A stretch of DNA of 64,000 bases from Thermoflavifilum sp. (GCA_023511875.1 JAIMAQ010000001.1:186001-250000), one strand, 5' to 3'; shown: positions 1 to 11,280, numbered from the stretch's first letter. The notes: generated by a model from the sequence alone, not told the origin. Numbers and translations: made by a program.

Positions 1-2771
1 AATTTTTATCTATTGAAGGCAACGAAATCAAAGGATATTTACAAGGCCATTTCAACCTGCAGGAATTACCGATAGCTTTTCAACTGTTTTTAAGTCAATA
101 TTTTCCTGGATACGTGCAAAAACCCCATCGTTGGCTGCCTGATGAAAATTTTCGTTTCACCTTACAAACCCAGCATGTTGATCCCTTCTTGAGAGCCTTT
201 ACTTCAAACTGGAGCGGATTAGACAACTTAAATATCACAGGAACGGTAAATATGCTTACCAACGTCTTACATATTCAGGCCGATATTCCTTATCTGGGTT
301 ATCAACAATTACAATGGCATAATATCCATCTTCTCGCCGAAGGGAATTTACAACAACTTTCTTTGCGCACCGATATTCAAGAAATGCGATACGGCGATAG
401 CCTACTGACGCCGCAAACGAGTATTGTTGCTACCGCTTCGCACGATACTTCTTTGGTTTCGCTACAAACCAGTTCGCCTCGCTATCAAATGCATGCCGAA
501 CTTTATGCTCGGTTGGTTACCCAGCCGGCCGATATCTACGTTCAATTGCTAAATGCAGCTATCTTACTGAGCGACAAAGAATGGCATGTAAACGAAGACA
601 ACCACATCCATATCCGTAACCAACATCTTACAGTTGATAATCTTGTATTTTCTCAAAACAACCAACAAATACGCCTGCAGAGCGACACAGCTGGGCAAGC
701 CTTTCAGGTGAGCCTACATGATTTAATCGTGAGTGATTTTTCTAACTTATTCCTTCAACAAACACGACTCGAAGGATTAGCATCTGGCGAAATCATGATT
801 GATCATCCTTTTCAAAACATGAAGGTACAAGCAACTCTTCATAATGCTCAAACACGATTAAACAACCAATCATTAGGAGATGTGCAATTACAAGCACAAT
901 ATCAACAATCTTCTCAACTGCTTAGCTTTCATATTCAATCCCCACAACTTACAGGAAATGGAACTCTCGATCTAGGCAAGCAAGACCTGCCTACGGAAGG
1001 GCATCTCACACTCAGTCAGGCTAATTTGAGCACCTTAAATCCTTATCTCAGCGATTATGTTAGCCAAATACAAGGTTTTGTATCTGGCAACCTAAACTGG
1101 AATGGACCAGTCCACAACTTAAGTGTAAACAGTAACCTGCAATTAGATAGCCTGGCCATGAAAGTAAATTACCTGGGTACTACGTATACGTTTGCTCCTA
1201 CAACTTTACAAATCACTCCAAACTTAATTAGCCTTGCCCCAACCACTTTATACGACGATAATCGACAACAAGCACAGCTTAGTGGACAAATTCTCCACGA
1301 TCATTTTCATCAATTGCGTTTTAATCTACAATTAGAAACACAACGATTTCATTTTCTACATACCACTTATTTTGATAATCAATCGTATTATGGCGATGCT
1401 TATGCTGCAGGGAATATTCACTTTACAGGTCCATTAAACAATATGCAAATGACCATCAGGGCTACACCTATGCCCGGAACGCATCTTTATTTGCCCATTT
1501 CCGATAGCAAGGATATTGGTAAACACGACTTTATTATTTTTAAGACTTATGGCAACGAAGTGGTACAGCCTGTTCGCCCATCCAAAGACATAGATCTCAC
1601 CATTCATTTGCTGGCCGAGATGAATACAAATGCACGTATCGATGTCATCTTAGATGCCACTACTGGCGATGCCATCTCCGCTATTGGTAATGGTACACTC
1701 AATATGAACATCTCGCTGAATGGAGACATGAACATGTATGGTACCTATACGATTGAAGAAGGTACTTATACGTTTACTTTTCAACGACTCATCCCCAAAA
1801 AATTTCAGATCGATCCTGGTAGCACCATCACGTGGAATGGTAGCCCATATGAAGCTTATCTCAACGTAACTGCTGTGTATCATGTGCCTGGCGGAGCTAG
1901 CCTATACAACCTGCTGGCAGCCGAAGCTGCCAACAACCCAGGATTGTATGGAGCCGATTTAATGCGTACACAACGAGTGGATGTAAACCTAAAGCTCACA
2001 GGCCGCCTGACTAAGCCAGATATCCAATTTAGCATTAACCTGCCTGATGAAGAAGTAGGCGGTAGCTATGCCATCACCAGATTAAAACAAATTACCCAAG
2101 ACCCCAATCAACTACTCAACCAAGTCGTTGGCCTATTGATCTTTGGCCAGTTCTTACCAGAAGCCAATAATGCCACTACTTCCAATACCAACTTGCTGCG
2201 TTCGGGAAGCCTTAGCAGCGTGGGAGCTATTCTATCCGCTCAAGGCACTACTCAACTGAATAATCTCTTGAATCGTGTGTTGAAAGATAAAAACTTAGGC
2301 GTACAATTGAATTACAACCCTTACTCTGCTTCTCTTTCAGAAGGCAATACCTTACAACGCAATGCTCTTTCTGTGGGCATCACCAAATCATTTCTCAATA
2401 ATCGCATACGTGTAGAAATTGGCCCTCAGTGGGATTGGGGAAGAAGCTATGGACCTTACAATTATACCAGCTATTTCGATCCCATTGGTGATTTTCAATT
2501 TGAATATTTCGTGACTCCCGATGGCCGTATTCGACTCACTGCTTTTCGAAGAAGTAGCTACAACGTGCTGCTCGAAAACGACCGAACGATATACGGCATA
2601 GGTATTTCTTACAAACGACAGTTTGATTACCTATATGATCATTACTTTGGCAAAAAGCCAACCGATAGCCAACAACTGCCCCAGCCTATTTTAAAACATG
2701 ATTCCGCAACATATACAGCTCCAGATACCAATCGTTTGATAAAATCTATTTCCCATGAACACAATCCCTGA
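1..2771 (+). CDS. TamB-like translocation/assembly protein, C-terminal part (5' end outside window)
   Basis: The reading frame is open from base 3 with no start codon, so the gene begins upstream; about 922 codons are visible. The protein is a long run of amphipathic beta-strand repeats rich in Asn, Gln, Leu and Thr. The last 400 residues resemble the TamB/DUF490 C-terminal domain: a glycine-rich stretch, 'GTYTFTFQRLIPKKF', 'NLKLTGRLTKPDIQF', and a terminal beta-rich segment. TamB-family proteins are inner-membrane-anchored and span the periplasm to the outer membrane, where they help in lipid transport or outer-membrane protein assembly. A GTG at 114 is internal and not a likely start. The stop overlaps the start of pepT by 17 bases, suggesting co-transcription. 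The family call is fairly safe; the exact role in this organism is inferred. Confidence 0.8.
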   Translation, partial: FLSIEGNEIKGYLQGHFNLQELPIAFQLFLSQYFPGYVQKPHRWLPDENFRFTLQTQHVDPFLRAFTSNWSGLDNLNITGTVNMLTNVLHIQADIPYLGYQQLQWHNIHLLAEGNLQQLSLRTDIQEMRYGDSLLTPQTSIVATASHDTSLVSLQTSSPRYQMHAELYARLVTQPADIYVQLLNAAILLSDKEWHVNEDNHIHIRNQHLTVDNLVFSQNNQQIRLQSDTAGQAFQVSLHDLIVSDFSNLFLQQTRLEGLASGEIMIDHPFQNMKVQATLHNAQTRLNNQSLGDVQLQAQYQQSSQLLSFHIQSPQLTGNGTLDLGKQDLPTEGHLTLSQANLSTLNPYLSDYVSQIQGFVSGNLNWNGPVHNLSVNSNLQLDSLAMKVNYLGTTYTFAPTTLQITPNLISLAPTTLYDDNRQQAQLSGQILHDHFHQLRFNLQLETQRFHFLHTTYFDNQSYYGDAYAAGNIHFTGPLNNMQMTIRATPMPGTHLYLPISDSKDIGKHDFIIFKTYGNEVVQPVRPSKDIDLTIHLLAEMNTNARIDVILDATTGDAISAIGNGTLNMNISLNGDMNMYGTYTIEEGTYTFTFQRLIPKKFQIDPGSTITWNGSPYEAYLNVTAVYHVPGGASLYNLLAAEAANNPGLYGADLMRTQRVDVNLKLTGRLTKPDIQFSINLPDEEVGGSYAITRLKQITQDPNQLLNQVVGLLIFGQFLPEANNATTSNTNLLRSGSLSSVGAILSAQGTTQLNNLLNRVLKDKNLGVQLNYNPYSASLSEGNTLQRNALSVGITKSFLNNRIRVEIGPQWDWGRSYGPYNYTSYFDPIGDFQFEYFVTPDGRIRLTAFRRSSYNVLLENDRTIYGIGISYKRQFDYLYDHYFGKKPTDSQQLPQPILKHDSATYTAPDTNRLIKSISHEHNP

Positions 2772-4032
2772 TTTTAAAACCTATTCATTTAGCGTGGCTA
2801 AACGATTCATGCAATATGTGCAAATCAATACTCAATCTAATCCTTTCTCCCAAACCATACCTTCTTCAGCCGGGCAAAAAACGCTTGGCCAACTATTGGT
2901 AAAAGAATTACAAACATTGGGGCTCCAAGCCGAAATGGACGCCTATGGATACGTATATGCTACGCTTCCTTCCAACCAATCTCATGCTGTACCTGTAATC
3001 TGTTTCTGTGCGCACATGGATACTTCACCCGATTGTAGTGGAGAAAATGTAAAGCCCATCGTACATGCCAACTACCAGGGTCAAGACATCATCTTGCCCG
3101 ACGATCCCACGCAAGTGATCCGAATGACCGACTTTCCCGAGCTTCAACAACAAATCGGCAACGATATTATCACTGCATCGGGTACAACTCTTTTAGGTGC
3201 CGATGATAAATCGGGTATAGCTATCATCATGGATGCCCTTCAATATTGGATGAGCCATCCCGATCAACCTCACGGAGAAATTCGTATTTTGTTTACTGTT
3301 GATGAAGAAATTGGCCGCGGAGTGGATCATGTAGATTTACAAAAACTGGCTGCTCACGCCGCATATACCCTCGACGGAGAAACTGTCGGGCATATTGAAA
3401 TCGAAAACTTTTGTGCCGATAGTATTGTGGTGCATCTTCATGGTAGATCTGCACATACGGGTTATGCTAAAGATAAAATGATTAACGCTGTCAAACTAGC
3501 AGCAAACCTCATCTCAAGTTTGCCTGCCAACATGGCTCCAGAAACAACAACGGGCAAGCAAGGATTCATCCACCCCTTACATATCCAGGGCCAGGCAGAA
3601 ACGACAAGCTTACAGTTTTTGATCCGACATTTCGAGGAAAATGGATTGATAGAATTGGAAAATTTGTTGGAAACATTGGTTAAAAATATTGTACAAGCAT
3701 ATCCTGGGGCCAGCTATATCTGGGAGCGCCATATCCAATATCGAAATATGAAATACATCTTGGATCAACATCCGCAAGTAGTGCAATATGCCGAGGAAGC
3801 TATTCATCGGGCAGGTCTTACTCCTGTTTATCACCCCATTCGGGGTGGTACAGATGGAGCGCGATTGTCGTACATGGGTCTACCCTGCCCCAATTTGTTT
3901 ACCGGGCAACACGCTTTTCATTCTAAACGAGAATGGATTAGCATACAAGACATGCAAAAAGCCGTGGAAACCATCATTCATCTTGCTCAAATCTGGACAG
4001 AACGTACTCAGAAATCTGCTGATGACGCTTAA
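2755..4032 (+). CDS. pepT: peptidase T (tripeptide aminopeptidase, M20B)
   Basis: The 425-residue product matches the usual length of peptidase T, a cytosolic di-zinc aminopeptidase that removes the N-terminal residue from tripeptides. Visible M20 motifs are the first metal-binding 'CAHMDTSPD', the bridging Asp in 'TLLGADDKSGIA', the catalytic Glu pair in 'VDEEIGRG', 'LDGE' and the last His ligand in 'GQHAFHSKREW'. A dimerisation ('lid') domain lies between about residues 215 and 330, including 'GRSAHTGYAKDKM'. The ATG lies inside the end of the upstream TamB-like gene (17-base overlap), so the two are probably one transcription unit. Peptidase T fits better than the other M20 families because of the 'HMDTSPD' motif and the length. 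Confidence 0.93.
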   Translation: MNTIPDFKTYSFSVAKRFMQYVQINTQSNPFSQTIPSSAGQKTLGQLLVKELQTLGLQAEMDAYGYVYATLPSNQSHAVPVICFCAHMDTSPDCSGENVKPIVHANYQGQDIILPDDPTQVIRMTDFPELQQQIGNDIITASGTTLLGADDKSGIAIIMDALQYWMSHPDQPHGEIRILFTVDEEIGRGVDHVDLQKLAAHAAYTLDGETVGHIEIENFCADSIVVHLHGRSAHTGYAKDKMINAVKLAANLISSLPANMAPETTTGKQGFIHPLHIQGQAETTSLQFLIRHFEENGLIELENLLETLVKNIVQAYPGASYIWERHIQYRNMKYILDQHPQVVQYAEEAIHRAGLTPVYHPIRGGTDGARLSYMGLPCPNLFTGQHAFHSKREWISIQDMQKAVETIIHLAQIWTERTQKSADDA

Positions 4033-4051
4033 ACATCAAATTTGCACGAAA

Positions 4052-4083
4052 TTTGTAAGGATATGTTAAAATGCGTACCTTTG
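4052..4083 (+). promoter_or_regulatory. Bacteroidota-type promoter (-33/-7)
   Basis: TTTG at 4052-4055 is followed after 20 bases by TACCTTTG at 4076-4083, a full match to the -7 consensus TAnnTTTG. It sits 25 bases before the ATG of the small secreted protein at 4109, giving an expected short 5' leader. Confidence 0.75.
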
Positions 4084-4108
4084 CGCGAAACAGGATAAAC
4101 CCACTGCG

Positions 4109-4507
4109 ATGAAAAAATGGTTGTTTATCGGAATTTGTTTGCTGGTTGTCGGCTCCGTGCTGCTCAGTCAGCATCTTTTCTGTAAAAATCACCAATTTGC
4201 TTTTCATCGCAGTCAGCCAGCTAAGAAAAGCATAAGCGATCCCACGAAAGACAGCTTGCAGATTTTCTCCCCACATTCTCCACTGCTGATCTGGGGGCGT
4301 TACGATTCTTTTAAAACTTTTAAGTTTAGTGGAAATTATTGGGAAAGCATACTTAGCCGAAATAACACTTTATGGATGCGTGGCATCACGACTTATCAAA
4401 ATGGGAATGTAATTTATATTGTGCCCGAGCAGTTTACGCTTTCCACTTCCCCTTCACCTACTTTAAGCCCTGAAAAATCAGGTGCTACCTTACGCTCGAA
4501 TAAGTAA
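4109..4507 (+). CDS. small membrane-anchored or secreted protein of unknown function
   Basis: A 132-residue protein that I do not recognise. It begins with a basic N-terminus and a hydrophobic stretch (about residues 3-21, 'WLFIGICLLVVGSVLLS'), so it is exported or anchored in the inner membrane. The middle has a compact region with aromatic residues ('LLIWGRYDSF', 'GNYWESIL', 'TLWMRGITTYQNGNVIYIVP'), and the C-terminus is Ser/Thr/Pro-rich and probably disordered. It is supported as a real gene by the good Bacteroidota-type promoter directly upstream and by the lack of a competing frame. It has no operon partner: the next gene is on the opposite strand and convergent. Confidence 0.6.
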   Translation: MKKWLFIGICLLVVGSVLLSQHLFCKNHQFAFHRSQPAKKSISDPTKDSLQIFSPHSPLLIWGRYDSFKTFKFSGNYWESILSRNNTLWMRGITTYQNGNVIYIVPEQFTLSTSPSPTLSPEKSGATLRSNK

Positions 4508-4637
4508 AATCAAGGCAATAGACGCATCATTCATGTCAATTGATTTTATTCCATCATTGCATGCAGTATACGGCTATTGCATGTAATAAGCAGTTAGTAG
4601 AATCTAATTTCTGTTTTCACCTATTTCCTGGAAGCAA

Positions 4638-5297
4638 TTATGGGTGCATCAATTCATCTGGATTTATTTCTCGATATCCTGAAGCGGGAATATCAAATGC
4701 ACTCATAGGCACAGGACTAAGATCAACCTTTTCGGCAGTGATGGTCATGTTGATATGATTGATCGTACGCTGAAATTCTAAGGGGAATCCCTTCAACTGC
4801 GAAATCTTCAAATCGGTAGAATAATCTCCATCGGGAATCAACTGTGGAGTATAATACACAGGAAAAGTGGAACCATCTGCTGTATGGGCAATTGCTAATT
4901 TACACGTATATCCAGCTATCACCTTAGTGCCGGGCGCATCGGTATATTGCACAACACGATATGGATCTTGTTGGGTTCTTAATTGTGCAGCAGTGAGTTT
5001 CATCATGTACTTATTACCCATCGTCTCAATCAAAAATGTGTAAGTACTGTCTTGTGTGTTGATGTAAATCTGTTGCTTCATCATCTTCAAATCCATATCT
5101 ATGCGACGATATTTTCCTTTTACATACAAGGTGTAAGTACTCCCTTTAAGCGAATTTGACAATTCCTGATTACCATTACCAGCATCTACTTGGATCTTAT
5201 AATAAATTTTCCCATCGGTAAAAGTGGTTTGTGAAACAACAGGAAAAGCAAATAGCATCAAGACAATAGTCGATATCAATATTCTACAAGCTTTCAT
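4638..5297 (-). CDS. secreted protein, DUF4412-like
   Basis: The 219-residue form starting at 5297 begins with a clean signal peptide (hydrophobic 'ILISTIVLMLFAFPVVSQ', cleavage expected after the Ser-Gln region). The longer open frame up to 5444 overlaps the upstream enoyl-CoA hydratase and adds no signal, so I reject it. The mature part has the pattern of Bacteroidota periplasmic proteins of the DUF4412/GLPGLI kind: 'GKIYYKIQVDAG', 'YVKGKYRRIDMDL', a strand with 'IAGYTCKLAIA' and a C-terminal 'GYREINPDEL'. The biochemical role is unknown. It is the last gene of the minus-strand run pyrG-yidC-enoyl hydratase, with a 70-base gap. Family assignment is tentative. Confidence 0.65.
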   Translation of the reverse strand: MKACRILISTIVLMLFAFPVVSQTTFTDGKIYYKIQVDAGNGNQELSNSLKGSTYTLYVKGKYRRIDMDLKMMKQQIYINTQDSTYTFLIETMGNKYMMKLTAAQLRTQQDPYRVVQYTDAPGTKVIAGYTCKLAIAHTADGSTFPVYYTPQLIPDGDYSTDLKISQLKGFPLEFQRTINHINMTITAEKVDLSPVPMSAFDIPASGYREINPDELMHP

Positions 5298-5367
5298 GTG
5301 GATACGTGTTTTAATTGAAATATATGCATGATGTAAACAATACAAGGTACGAAAATTAAGCCAAGAA

Positions 5368-6147
5368 TTACCAACGGATAGGTTGTTTGTGTAAGAAAGC
5401 ATCAATTCCTCGTTGGCAGTCTGGATGGCTTCGAGCATGAGCATTGGCTAGCATCGCCATTTCCAGTGCTTCCGACATGCTCATATCTTGAATATGCGAC
5501 AACAATTGCTTGGTTTGTTGTAAAGAAAAAGTAGACGCCTGATACAATAAATTTTCCACACGTTGCAATGCGACTTGGGTAAATTGCGTAGCTGGAATCA
5601 CTTCATGCACGAGACCGATGTGCTGCGCCTGCTCTGCAGATATTAATTCTCCGCTTAATAGCAATGCTCTGGCTCGGGCTTCTCCAACTTTTCGAGTAAT
5701 AAATATACTCACCAATGCGGGTACAAATCCTATTCTCACTTCAGTGAAGCCAAACTTAGCTTCTGGTACACTAAAGCAAAAATCACATACCGCAGCAAGC
5801 CCACATCCCCCAGCAATAGCATGGCCTTGCACCCAAGCCACTACTACTTTTTCATGAAAATAAATCTGCTCGTATAATTCCTTCAACAATCGGGAATCTT
5901 GAATATGCTCTTCCTCACTGAATTGGCGCATGTGTTGCAAATGCTCTAAATCGGCTCCTGCACTAAATACAGAACCATTGGCTTTTAACACAATGAGTTT
6001 AACCTGTATATCACGTTGAGCTTCTTGTAATGCTTGCTTTAACTCACTAATTAATTGGGGATTTAATGCATTGCGCTTATCTGGCCTGTTTAAAGTAAGA
6101 TAAGCTACTCGATTTTTTACCTCATAGAGTACGGTGGTGAATGGCAT
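5368..6147 (-). CDS. enoyl-CoA hydratase/isomerase family protein
   Basis: This is a 259-residue crotonase-fold enzyme. The start at 6147 ('MPFTTVLYEVKNRV') fits the family; an upstream ATG at 6186 would add 13 unconserved residues. Oxyanion-hole and CoA-binding motifs are present ('SAGADLEHL' and 'HAIAGGCGLAAVCDF'), and a catalytic-position Glu occurs in 'FGFTEVRIGFVPALVS'. The last motif resembles methylglutaconyl-CoA hydratases of leucine breakdown, but the paralogues are hard to separate by eye, so substrate is left open. It lies 58 bases downstream of yidC on the same strand; no other fatty-acid or leucine degradation gene is nearby. Confidence 0.85.
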   Translation of the reverse strand: MPFTTVLYEVKNRVAYLTLNRPDKRNALNPQLISELKQALQEAQRDIQVKLIVLKANGSVFSAGADLEHLQHMRQFSEEEHIQDSRLLKELYEQIYFHEKVVVAWVQGHAIAGGCGLAAVCDFCFSVPEAKFGFTEVRIGFVPALVSIFITRKVGEARARALLLSGELISAEQAQHIGLVHEVIPATQFTQVALQRVENLLYQASTFSLQQTKQLLSHIQDMSMSEALEMAMLANAHARSHPDCQRGIDAFLHKQPIRW

Positions 6148-6205
6148 TTTTACAAGTAAAATACACAAAAATCTCCAAGTAACCAAGCAACAGGCAAAAT
6201 AAAAA

Positions 6206-8068
6206 TTATCTACCCGAACGATTTCTCTGCTGTGCAGCCTGAGCTTTTTGGATTTCTTCGAGTCGTTGTTGCCAGCGAGATGCTTTTATAGGCTTCTTTT
6301 TATTTTCTTGAATTTGTAAATGAATCTTTTCTTCATCAATGATATAATGCTGAATCACTAATTGAATCAGAATAGTAATGATGTTTGAAGCTAAATAATA
6401 TAAAGTAAGCCCTGCTGCTAAGCTATTAAAAAAGCCTAAGAAAAAGATTGGTAAAATAAATGGCATATATTTCATAAACGCCATTTCTTGGCCGCCAGTA
6501 CTGCCTGCTGCAGCCATATTGTTTTTATTATAAATTGCCATGATCAAACTTGTAATGGTCATGAGCAGGGTAAGTAAGCTTACATGATCGCCATATAGCG
6601 GAATCTTAAATGGCAAATTCAAAATGGAATCATATGTGCTCAAATCTTTTACCCATAGAAAATGTTGTTGCCTCAATTGTATGGCCGACATAAACAAGCT
6701 ATACAAAGCAAAGAAAATAGGTATCTGCAGCAATGCAGGCACACAACCTCCTAACGGGCTCACCCCCGCAGTGCGGAATAGCTTCATTTGCTCCATCGCA
6801 AATTTCTGCTGATCGTCTTTATATTTTCTGCGTAATTCATCGAGCTCGGGTTTCAACACCTTCATCTTGGCCTGAGAAAGATAACTCTTATAGGTGAGTG
6901 GCGAAATCAAGATTCGAATCACAATTGTGAGCAAAATGATCACAATACCCCAATTACCAATCCATTTACCCAACAACAAAAACACTGGCAGGATAATCCA
7001 TTTATTGATATATTTTACAAATGCATAAATACCATAGCCAAGTGGAATAATATTTTCGATGCCTATATGATAGCTTTTGAGCAAAGCATAATCATTTGGG
7101 CCATATAACAACTGCAAATCATAAGTCACAATAGGTTGATGTGGATAAGCGAGCTGAAGAGAAGATTGTGTTTGCCCAACAATATCAGGTTGCTTCGATA
7201 ATTCCCCTTGAATCTTTCCCCTAACAAAGGTTCCAGATCGATTGATGATGCTTACATTAAAAAATTCTTCCCGGAGGCTAATCCATTGCAATGGTCGATC
7301 AAATTGTTTTTGTTGAGTTTTGATTAAACTAAAATAATCGATGTTGGAATGATCTCCTGTAGATTCCTTGAAATAAACCTGTAAATCGCGTCGTTCTATC
7401 TCTACATCTCGTTCTTGATGATTGGCTTGAGCTTGCCAAAGTAAATCAATGTGTTGATCAGATGCCGGAATAAACTGATTGAGCCCCACTAATTTCACCT
7501 GCCAATCGATGCGATAATCTTGTGGGCGAATAAAGTAATGGTACTCAAGGTACTGATTGGGTGAAGACAAAGGCAACCGATAACTTATTTGATAACTGTG
7601 ATCGGGAAGTTGTTGGAGCGAATCCAATTGAAAATAATACGCATCGGTTTGCAGAGGTAAGGCATTAATGGCAGGAATATTAAATGCGAGTTTATCATAT
7701 GGATTACCTTTTAACAAAAGAGGTTTCCCTGTATAGGTTTGGTAATGCTTGAGTATCACTTGCTGGGGAATACCGCCTTTATTGGTAAAGACGATTTGCA
7801 ACACACCGTTGTCGATAGTATCTAATTGTTCAACTCCTTGTGATGCTTGAGTGGGTAAAATACCCGCTAAACTATCGCTTGCATGAGAAAGACTTTCTGG
7901 ATGATGCAATGAGCTATCGGGCACAACTGCTGTAGCTGCTCTTGTCAAAGAATCTTGCTCTGCCTTGAAACGGGCATATTTTTCTTGTGCCTGTTGGTTG
8001 TAATATAAATAGCCTACAACGAGTAGGCTCAGCAAAATAAAACCAATAACTGAGTTTCTGTCCATCAT
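6206..8068 (-). CDS. yidC: membrane protein insertase YidC
   Basis: The 620-residue product is a YidC/Oxa1 family insertase that places proteins into the inner membrane with or without SecYEG. It shows the Gram-negative layout: an N-terminal membrane anchor ('NSVIGFILLSLLVVGYLYY'), a large periplasmic beta-rich domain (about residues 60-340), and a C-terminal Oxa1 core with several membrane segments, including 'WGIVIILLTIVIRILISPLTYKS' and 'GGCVPALLQIPIFFALYSLF'. It ends with a basic, Gln-rich tail. Two tandem ATGs (8068 and 8065) are possible; family members usually start 'MDRN', which favours 8065. A promoter with -7 box at 8129-8136 lies in the gap after pyrG, so it can be transcribed alone or with pyrG. 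Confidence 0.96.
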   Translation of the reverse strand: MMDRNSVIGFILLSLLVVGYLYYNQQAQEKYARFKAEQDSLTRAATAVVPDSSLHHPESLSHASDSLAGILPTQASQGVEQLDTIDNGVLQIVFTNKGGIPQQVILKHYQTYTGKPLLLKGNPYDKLAFNIPAINALPLQTDAYYFQLDSLQQLPDHSYQISYRLPLSSPNQYLEYHYFIRPQDYRIDWQVKLVGLNQFIPASDQHIDLLWQAQANHQERDVEIERRDLQVYFKESTGDHSNIDYFSLIKTQQKQFDRPLQWISLREEFFNVSIINRSGTFVRGKIQGELSKQPDIVGQTQSSLQLAYPHQPIVTYDLQLLYGPNDYALLKSYHIGIENIIPLGYGIYAFVKYINKWIILPVFLLLGKWIGNWGIVIILLTIVIRILISPLTYKSYLSQAKMKVLKPELDELRRKYKDDQQKFAMEQMKLFRTAGVSPLGGCVPALLQIPIFFALYSLFMSAIQLRQQHFLWVKDLSTYDSILNLPFKIPLYGDHVSLLTLLMTITSLIMAIYNKNNMAAAGSTGGQEMAFMKYMPFILPIFFLGFFNSLAAGLTLYYLASNIITILIQLVIQHYIIDEEKIHLQIQENKKKPIKASRWQQRLEEIQKAQAAQQRNRSGR

Positions 8069-8128
8069 GTATCAAACATATATACTATCTAGCCATACCC
8101 TTCGGATGGCATGGCCTAAATGGAGTTG

Positions 8129-8157
8129 CAAAGGTAAGAAAAAGCCTGCTGGCTCAA
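8129..8157 (-). promoter_or_regulatory. promoter upstream of yidC
   Basis: Read on the minus strand, TTG (8157-8155) is followed after 18 bases by TACCTTTG (8136-8129), a full match to TAnnTTTG. The predicted transcript starts about 55 bases before the yidC start codon. Confidence 0.6.
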
Positions 8158-8168
8158 TCTTCAATTGT

Positions 8169-9857
<1,689 letters not shown>

Positions 9858-9909
9858 TCAGGGAAAATCAAACTGAATATCGATGGGATGCATTTTCCAC
9901 GTGGTCAAA

Positions 9910-9940
9910 CAAAGTTACGATATTTTCTCCCCCTGCCAAA
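9910..9940 (-). promoter_or_regulatory. promoter of pyrG
   Basis: On the minus strand TTTG (9940-9937) and TAACTTTG (9917-9910) are separated by 19 bases, a full -33/-7 match. The expected transcription start is about 80 bases before the pyrG ATG. Confidence 0.75.
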
Positions 9941-10001
9941 TCTTCGCTTTTTTATTATTTATTATAATGACGGGAAATGTGCAAATGTGTAAAACTTCGT
10001 G

Positions 10002-10009
10002 TAGGTTTG
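10002..10009 (+). promoter_or_regulatory. -7 promoter box for the thioesterase gene
   Basis: TAGGTTTG matches TAnnTTTG and ends 16 bases before the ATG at 10026. No good -33 box is seen at the expected distance. Confidence 0.5.
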
Positions 10010-10025
10010 CGGCAGATTTTAAAAC

Positions 10026-10556
10026 ATGGAAAGCACACTTACACCCAAAGCACCCAAAGAATCACTAGTAGTGATGACCGAACTCGTTTTGCCCAACGAT
10101 ACGAACACTTTTGGTAATCTCATGGGAGGTAGGCTCATGTATTGGATGGATATTGCTGCAGCATTGGCCTCCATGAAGCATTGCGGCAGTCCGGTGGTAA
10201 CGGCTTCAGTGGATAATATTTCGTTTGAAAACCCCATCCGCCTGGGCAATGTGGTGCATATCGAAGCCAAGGTCTCTCGTGCATTTCATACTTCTATGGA
10301 AGTGCATATTTCGGTATGGAGCGAAGATGCGCTGCAACATTTCCGTTATCGCTCCAACGAGGCTTACTATACTTTTGTGGCCATCGATCCCAACGGTAAA
10401 CCTAAACCCGTGCCTCCCATTCAGCCAGAAACTGAGGAAGAAAAGCATTTATATGATGGGGCCTTACGGCGCAGGCAACTTCGCTTGATCTTGAGTGGTA
10501 AAATGAAACCCGAAGATGCTGAGGAGCTAAAAGCCCTCTTTCAAGTGAATTATTAA
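10026..10556 (+). CDS. acyl-CoA thioesterase, hotdog fold
   Basis: This 176-residue protein has the hotdog acyl-CoA thioesterase pattern: 'VLPNDTNTFGNLMGGRLMYWMDIAAALAS' with the catalytic Asn/Asp region, then 'VVTASVDNISFENPIRLGNVVHIEAKV' on the central helix and strands. Such enzymes (YciA/BACH type) hydrolyse acyl-CoA to free acid and CoA in the cytoplasm; chain-length preference cannot be told from the sequence. The C-terminal 40 residues ('EEEKHLYDGALRRRQ') are charged, as in family members. It has its own -7 box and is convergent with the next gene, sharing four bases at the stops. Confidence 0.88.
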   Translation: MESTLTPKAPKESLVVMTELVLPNDTNTFGNLMGGRLMYWMDIAAALASMKHCGSPVVTASVDNISFENPIRLGNVVHIEAKVSRAFHTSMEVHISVWSEDALQHFRYRSNEAYYTFVAIDPNGKPKPVPPIQPETEEEKHLYDGALRRRQLRLILSGKMKPEDAEELKALFQVNY

Positions 10557-11221
10557 GAAGCTGCATCGAAGTATTCATCTATGAGTTGCTGCAGAATAGG
10601 ATTAATTTCCTCTGCATGATCCAATACCATGAGATGTGTGCCTCCTGGGATCACATGATCTACTTTTTTGATAAAACACAGTGGTAACATATGATCGCGA
10701 TTCCCATGAATATGAATCAATCGCTCGGGCAGATAACTAGTTTTCCAACTTATCACCCGCTGCCATGCCCAGCGAAAAAAAGTTTCATCGGTGTGCCGAA
10801 TCACCTCATTTAATATGTGGTGAGTGCTTGGACATTGGGGGCCAAACAACCATTTGCCCCATCTTATACCCAGTGCTTGCAACCAAGAATAGGGCAACCA
10901 ACGATGCACGGGAAAGACATGCAACAATTGAAAATAAGGAGGCAATTCTGCACGTGTTTTTACACTGGAAATTAAAATCACACCTTTTACTTGTAGAATA
11001 CGACTGATTTCTATGGCCATCATCCCGCCAAACGACATGCCAATGAGCAAAGGTTGCGTGGTATGAATTTGTGCGCTCAGCCTCCGGGCATAGGCTTGCA
11101 TAGATTCGTGCCGATGAGGAGTAATCCAATGCAGGGCATGCTGGCGACAACGTTGCAATTGAATATGTTGAAAAATGCGTTGATCAGCTCCCAAACCGCT
11201 AATGAAGTATACATCTAACAT
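10553..11221 (-). CDS. alpha/beta hydrolase family protein
   Basis: A short (222-residue) cytosolic alpha/beta-hydrolase. The nucleophile elbow is 'IGMSFGGMMA', the acid is probably the Asp in 'HIHGNRDHMLP', and the catalytic His is in 'IPGGTHLMVLDHAEEI'. The lid domain is reduced, and there is no signal peptide, so an intracellular esterase or thioesterase role is possible. The substrate is not predictable. The stop codon overlaps that of the convergent thioesterase (TTAA shared by both stops). It is a single gene between the thioesterase and the rpsA terminator. Confidence 0.8.
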   Translation of the reverse strand: MLDVYFISGLGADQRIFQHIQLQRCRQHALHWITPHRHESMQAYARRLSAQIHTTQPLLIGMSFGGMMAIEISRILQVKGVILISSVKTRAELPPYFQLLHVFPVHRWLPYSWLQALGIRWGKWLFGPQCPSTHHILNEVIRHTDETFFRWAWQRVISWKTSYLPERLIHIHGNRDHMLPLCFIKKVDHVIPGGTHLMVLDHAEEINPILQQLIDEYFDAAS

Positions 11222-11280
11222 GATCGAGAAAATTACACAAAATTCATTAGCTCTCTCGATGCAAGCTAGCGATTGAATAC

